Below, piece after piece: positions 6,075 to 7,487 of a stretch of 7,487 nucleotides of DNA. Each line of letters begins with the position of its first letter. The stretch's first letter is position 1. Both the position numbers and the translations under genes were made by a program. The notes beneath the pieces are model-generated. The model did no database searches. It was given only the letters and a program-made list of their open reading frames with translations, and had not been told where the DNA came from. The stretch comes from Planctomycetales bacterium. GTDB lineage: Bacteria > Planctomycetota > Planctomycetia > Pirellulales > Thermoguttaceae. The stretch covers positions 1 to 7,487 of the forward strand of contig SKJM01000330.1 in NCBI GenBank assembly GCA_007122045.1, given 5' to 3'.

Positions 6075-6080
6075 ATTCTA
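6075..6080 (-). promoter_or_regulatory. Candidate -10 box (TAGAAT) of the membrane propeller gene
   Basis: In the 101-bp gap between the two propeller genes the minus strand reads GATAGAATGG; TAGAAT matches TATAAT at five of six bases. A start near 6068 would give a leader of about 35 nt to the ATG at 6032. The hexamer at 17 bp spacing (TGGTCG) is a poor -35. The rest of the gap shows no clear terminator, so read-through from the upstream gene is also possible. Confidence 0.3.
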
Positions 6081-6133
6081 TCACCAACCGCCCGATGCGA
6101 CCACATGGCAGGGAAACCGGGCGATGCAACGCC

Positions 6134-7487
6134 TTACTCCGCCAGGCACACCACCCGGCCGTCGGTCGCCGAAAACAGCAACCGGCCGGGCGTGGCGATG
6201 AGGCCGTCGAACACGGGCGGGGCGTCGAGCGGATAGGCGGCCCGCTGCTCCCCGTCCTGGGCCGAAACGGCCCACAGTAGCCCCCCCGCGCGCCCTTCCC
6301 AAGCGGCGATCGGGTCCTTGGCCGTCAGCGCGTCGGCCGGGCCGGCAAGGAACAACGTGTCGCCGGCCAGCACCATGCCGCGCACCAGCGGTTCGACGCG
6401 CCGTTGCCACAGGAAGACCTCCTTCTCGGCCTTTCGGCGGGGATCGCCCGCGAGGCTGCGGGCGAACAGGCGATAGTTGGCCCCGCCGAGCCCCACGTGG
6501 CTGCCGTCGCGGTGGTAGCGGTCGCGCCCGAAGCCGTACACGGTGTGCCCGTCGACGACCAGCAGCCGCCCGCTGGGCACCTGGGCGCCCATCGTGGGCC
6601 AGCCCGCCCAGCCGCCGTGCATCTCGGTGCCGACCATCCAGTAGGTGCGGTGCCACCACGAGTCGTCGAGGAAGCCGGCCGGGCTGTGCAGGTGCGTGAC
6701 GGTCTTCGCCTGCGGCTCGCCCTCGCGGCTGAAGCGCAGGTGCCGCATGAACACCGAACCCTGCTGGGCGGAAAGCACGTCGTTGAGCGCGCCCGGCATG
6801 CTGAAGCCCGGCGCGGGGCGCGGCAGCGGGTGCGGCTGGTGCCCGGTCTGGGGGTCGCGGCTGTCGACCAGCGTGCGCGACAGTTCCCGGCCGCTCGCCG
6901 CGTCGAGCCGGACCAGCACGATGCCGCCGTCCAGGTACCCCGACCGGCCCGCCGCGGCGTACACCACCGCGCGGGAGGAATCATCGGCGTCGGGCAGCAC
7001 CAGCACACTGCCGTGGACCGGCCAGGCCGACTCGAGCTGCGCGTCGACGGTCACCAGGCGTTCCTCCGGCGCCGCGCGGTACCGCCACACGGGAGCGCCG
7101 TCGGCGGCGCGGAGGCAGTACACCCGGCCGTCGGCCGAGCCGAACAGGACGCGGCCGTTCCACAGCGTCGGCGGCGAGTCGATGCGGCCGCCGGCGGTGA
7201 ATTGCCACGCTTGCTCGCCGGTCTCGGCGTCGAGCGCATGCACGGTGTGCGTGTCGGTCGAGGCGACGTACACGCGGCCGGCCGCGGCCACCGGCGCCGT
7301 CAGCGGCGCCTGCAACTGCGCCTGCCAGGCCGGTTGCAAGTCGGGCGAAACACCGGCCGGCGTCGCGCCGCCGCGGGCCGGGTCGCGCCGGTAGGTGGGC
7401 CAATCGTCCGCAGCGCCGGCTTGCGGCTCGACGGCGTCGAACGCCGTCCCTTCTTCCAGCCGATCGGCCCCCGCCTCGCCCTCTTCC
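6134..7487 (-). CDS. PQQ-like beta-propeller repeat protein, 5' end beyond the window
   Basis: The C-terminal 450 residues are visible, ending at a TAA (6134-6136). The frame stays open to the right edge, so the start is outside. The visible part opens with an acidic, Ala/Glu-rich linker (residues 1-28), then WPTYRRDPARGG (29-40), the conserved lead-in to PQQ-like propellers. Blade turns follow: DAETGEQAW, CLRAADGAPVW, LDAASGREL, AVSAQDGEQ. An unusual middle region (about 210-350) breaks the simple repeat and holds the aromatic cluster SWWHRTYW (276-283) and the segment RLLVVDGHTVYGFGRD. From memory, I associate this block with a large planctomycete propeller family often labelled BamB-like. 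Location is probably periplasmic or outer-envelope, but the targeting signal is out of view. I cannot name a substrate or activity. Its tandem position with a second, membrane-anchored propeller suggests related roles rather than proving them. Confidence 0.87.
   Translation of the reverse strand, partial: EEGEAGADRLEEGTAFDAVEPQAGAADDWPTYRRDPARGGATPAGVSPDLQPAWQAQLQAPLTAPVAAAGRVYVASTDTHTVHALDAETGEQAWQFTAGGRIDSPPTLWNGRVLFGSADGRVYCLRAADGAPVWRYRAAPEERLVTVDAQLESAWPVHGSVLVLPDADDSSRAVVYAAAGRSGYLDGGIVLVRLDAASGRELSRTLVDSRDPQTGHQPHPLPRPAPGFSMPGALNDVLSAQQGSVFMRHLRFSREGEPQAKTVTHLHSPAGFLDDSWWHRTYWMVGTEMHGGWAGWPTMGAQVPSGRLLVVDGHTVYGFGRDRYHRDGSHVGLGGANYRLFARSLAGDPRRKAEKEVFLWQRRVEPLVRGMVLAGDTLFLAGPADALTAKDPIAAWEGRAGGLLWAVSAQDGEQRAAYPLDAPPVFDGLIATPGRLLFSATDGRVVCLAE

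Noticed and set aside
1425..6236. A 1603-codon plus-strand open frame opposite the flavoprotein and membrane propeller genes
   Set aside because: It mirrors the codon register of two recognisable genes, has His/Arg/Ala/Gly-rich composition, no recognisable domain, and crosses spacers. It follows from absence of TTA/CTA/TCA in the sense genes.
6134..7339. A TTG at 7339 as the start of the right-hand propeller gene
   Set aside because: The frame is open to the window edge and the upstream residues include the conserved WPTYRRDPARGG lead-in, so the gene begins outside.

Overview
The window is high-GC DNA carrying four protein genes, all read on the minus strand, so transcription runs from right to left. 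The organism is probably a planctomycete of the Pirellulales type. This is inferred from paired PQQ-like beta-propeller proteins with W-P-x-[FY]-R openings, a secreted prenyltransferase/squalene-oxidase-repeat protein, a NuoE-NuoF fusion, long non-coding spacers and interspersed GTAGGA...TTTCCAGCC hairpin repeats. No rRNA or tRNA marker is present, so the assignment rests on gene families and style only.

Layout in transcription order: (1) 7487-6134, the C-terminal 450 codons of a PQQ-like beta-propeller protein whose start lies beyond the right edge. (2) 6032-4230, a complete membrane-anchored PQQ-like propeller protein with three predicted transmembrane helices. (3) 4064-1728, a complete 778-residue flavoprotein combining a NuoE/HydC-like domain, a second thioredoxin-like [2Fe-2S] domain, the NuoF core and two C-terminal [4Fe-4S] motifs, with ligands for five clusters. 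(4) 1300-182, a complete secreted alpha/alpha-toroid protein. The spacers are about 101, 165 and 427 bp, so each gene may have its own promoter rather than sharing one tight operon.

Non-coding content is rich. The left edge is a 12-bp tandem repeat (six copies), followed by a hairpin of an interspersed family. A second member of that family, as a 56-bp inverted pair, lies between the propeller gene and the NuoEF gene and is bracketed by 44-bp imperfect direct repeats. The 427-bp spacer upstream of the toroid gene holds a near-perfect sigma-54 (-24/-12) promoter match, a perfect 22-bp palindrome centred about 90 bp upstream of the predicted transcript start, a cluster of competing stem-loops and a perfect TATAAT nearer the gene.

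Functionally, the NuoEF fusion is an NAD(P)H:FMN electron-entry module of the kind found in bifurcating hydrogenases and NAD-linked formate dehydrogenases. Its catalytic partner is not in the window. Whether the neighbouring propeller proteins belong to the same redox system cannot be decided from this sequence. I see no defence system, mobile element, CRISPR array or clearly new multi-gene system. The best leads are the regulatory region at 1428-1518, the orphan five-cluster fusion and the interspersed hairpin family.
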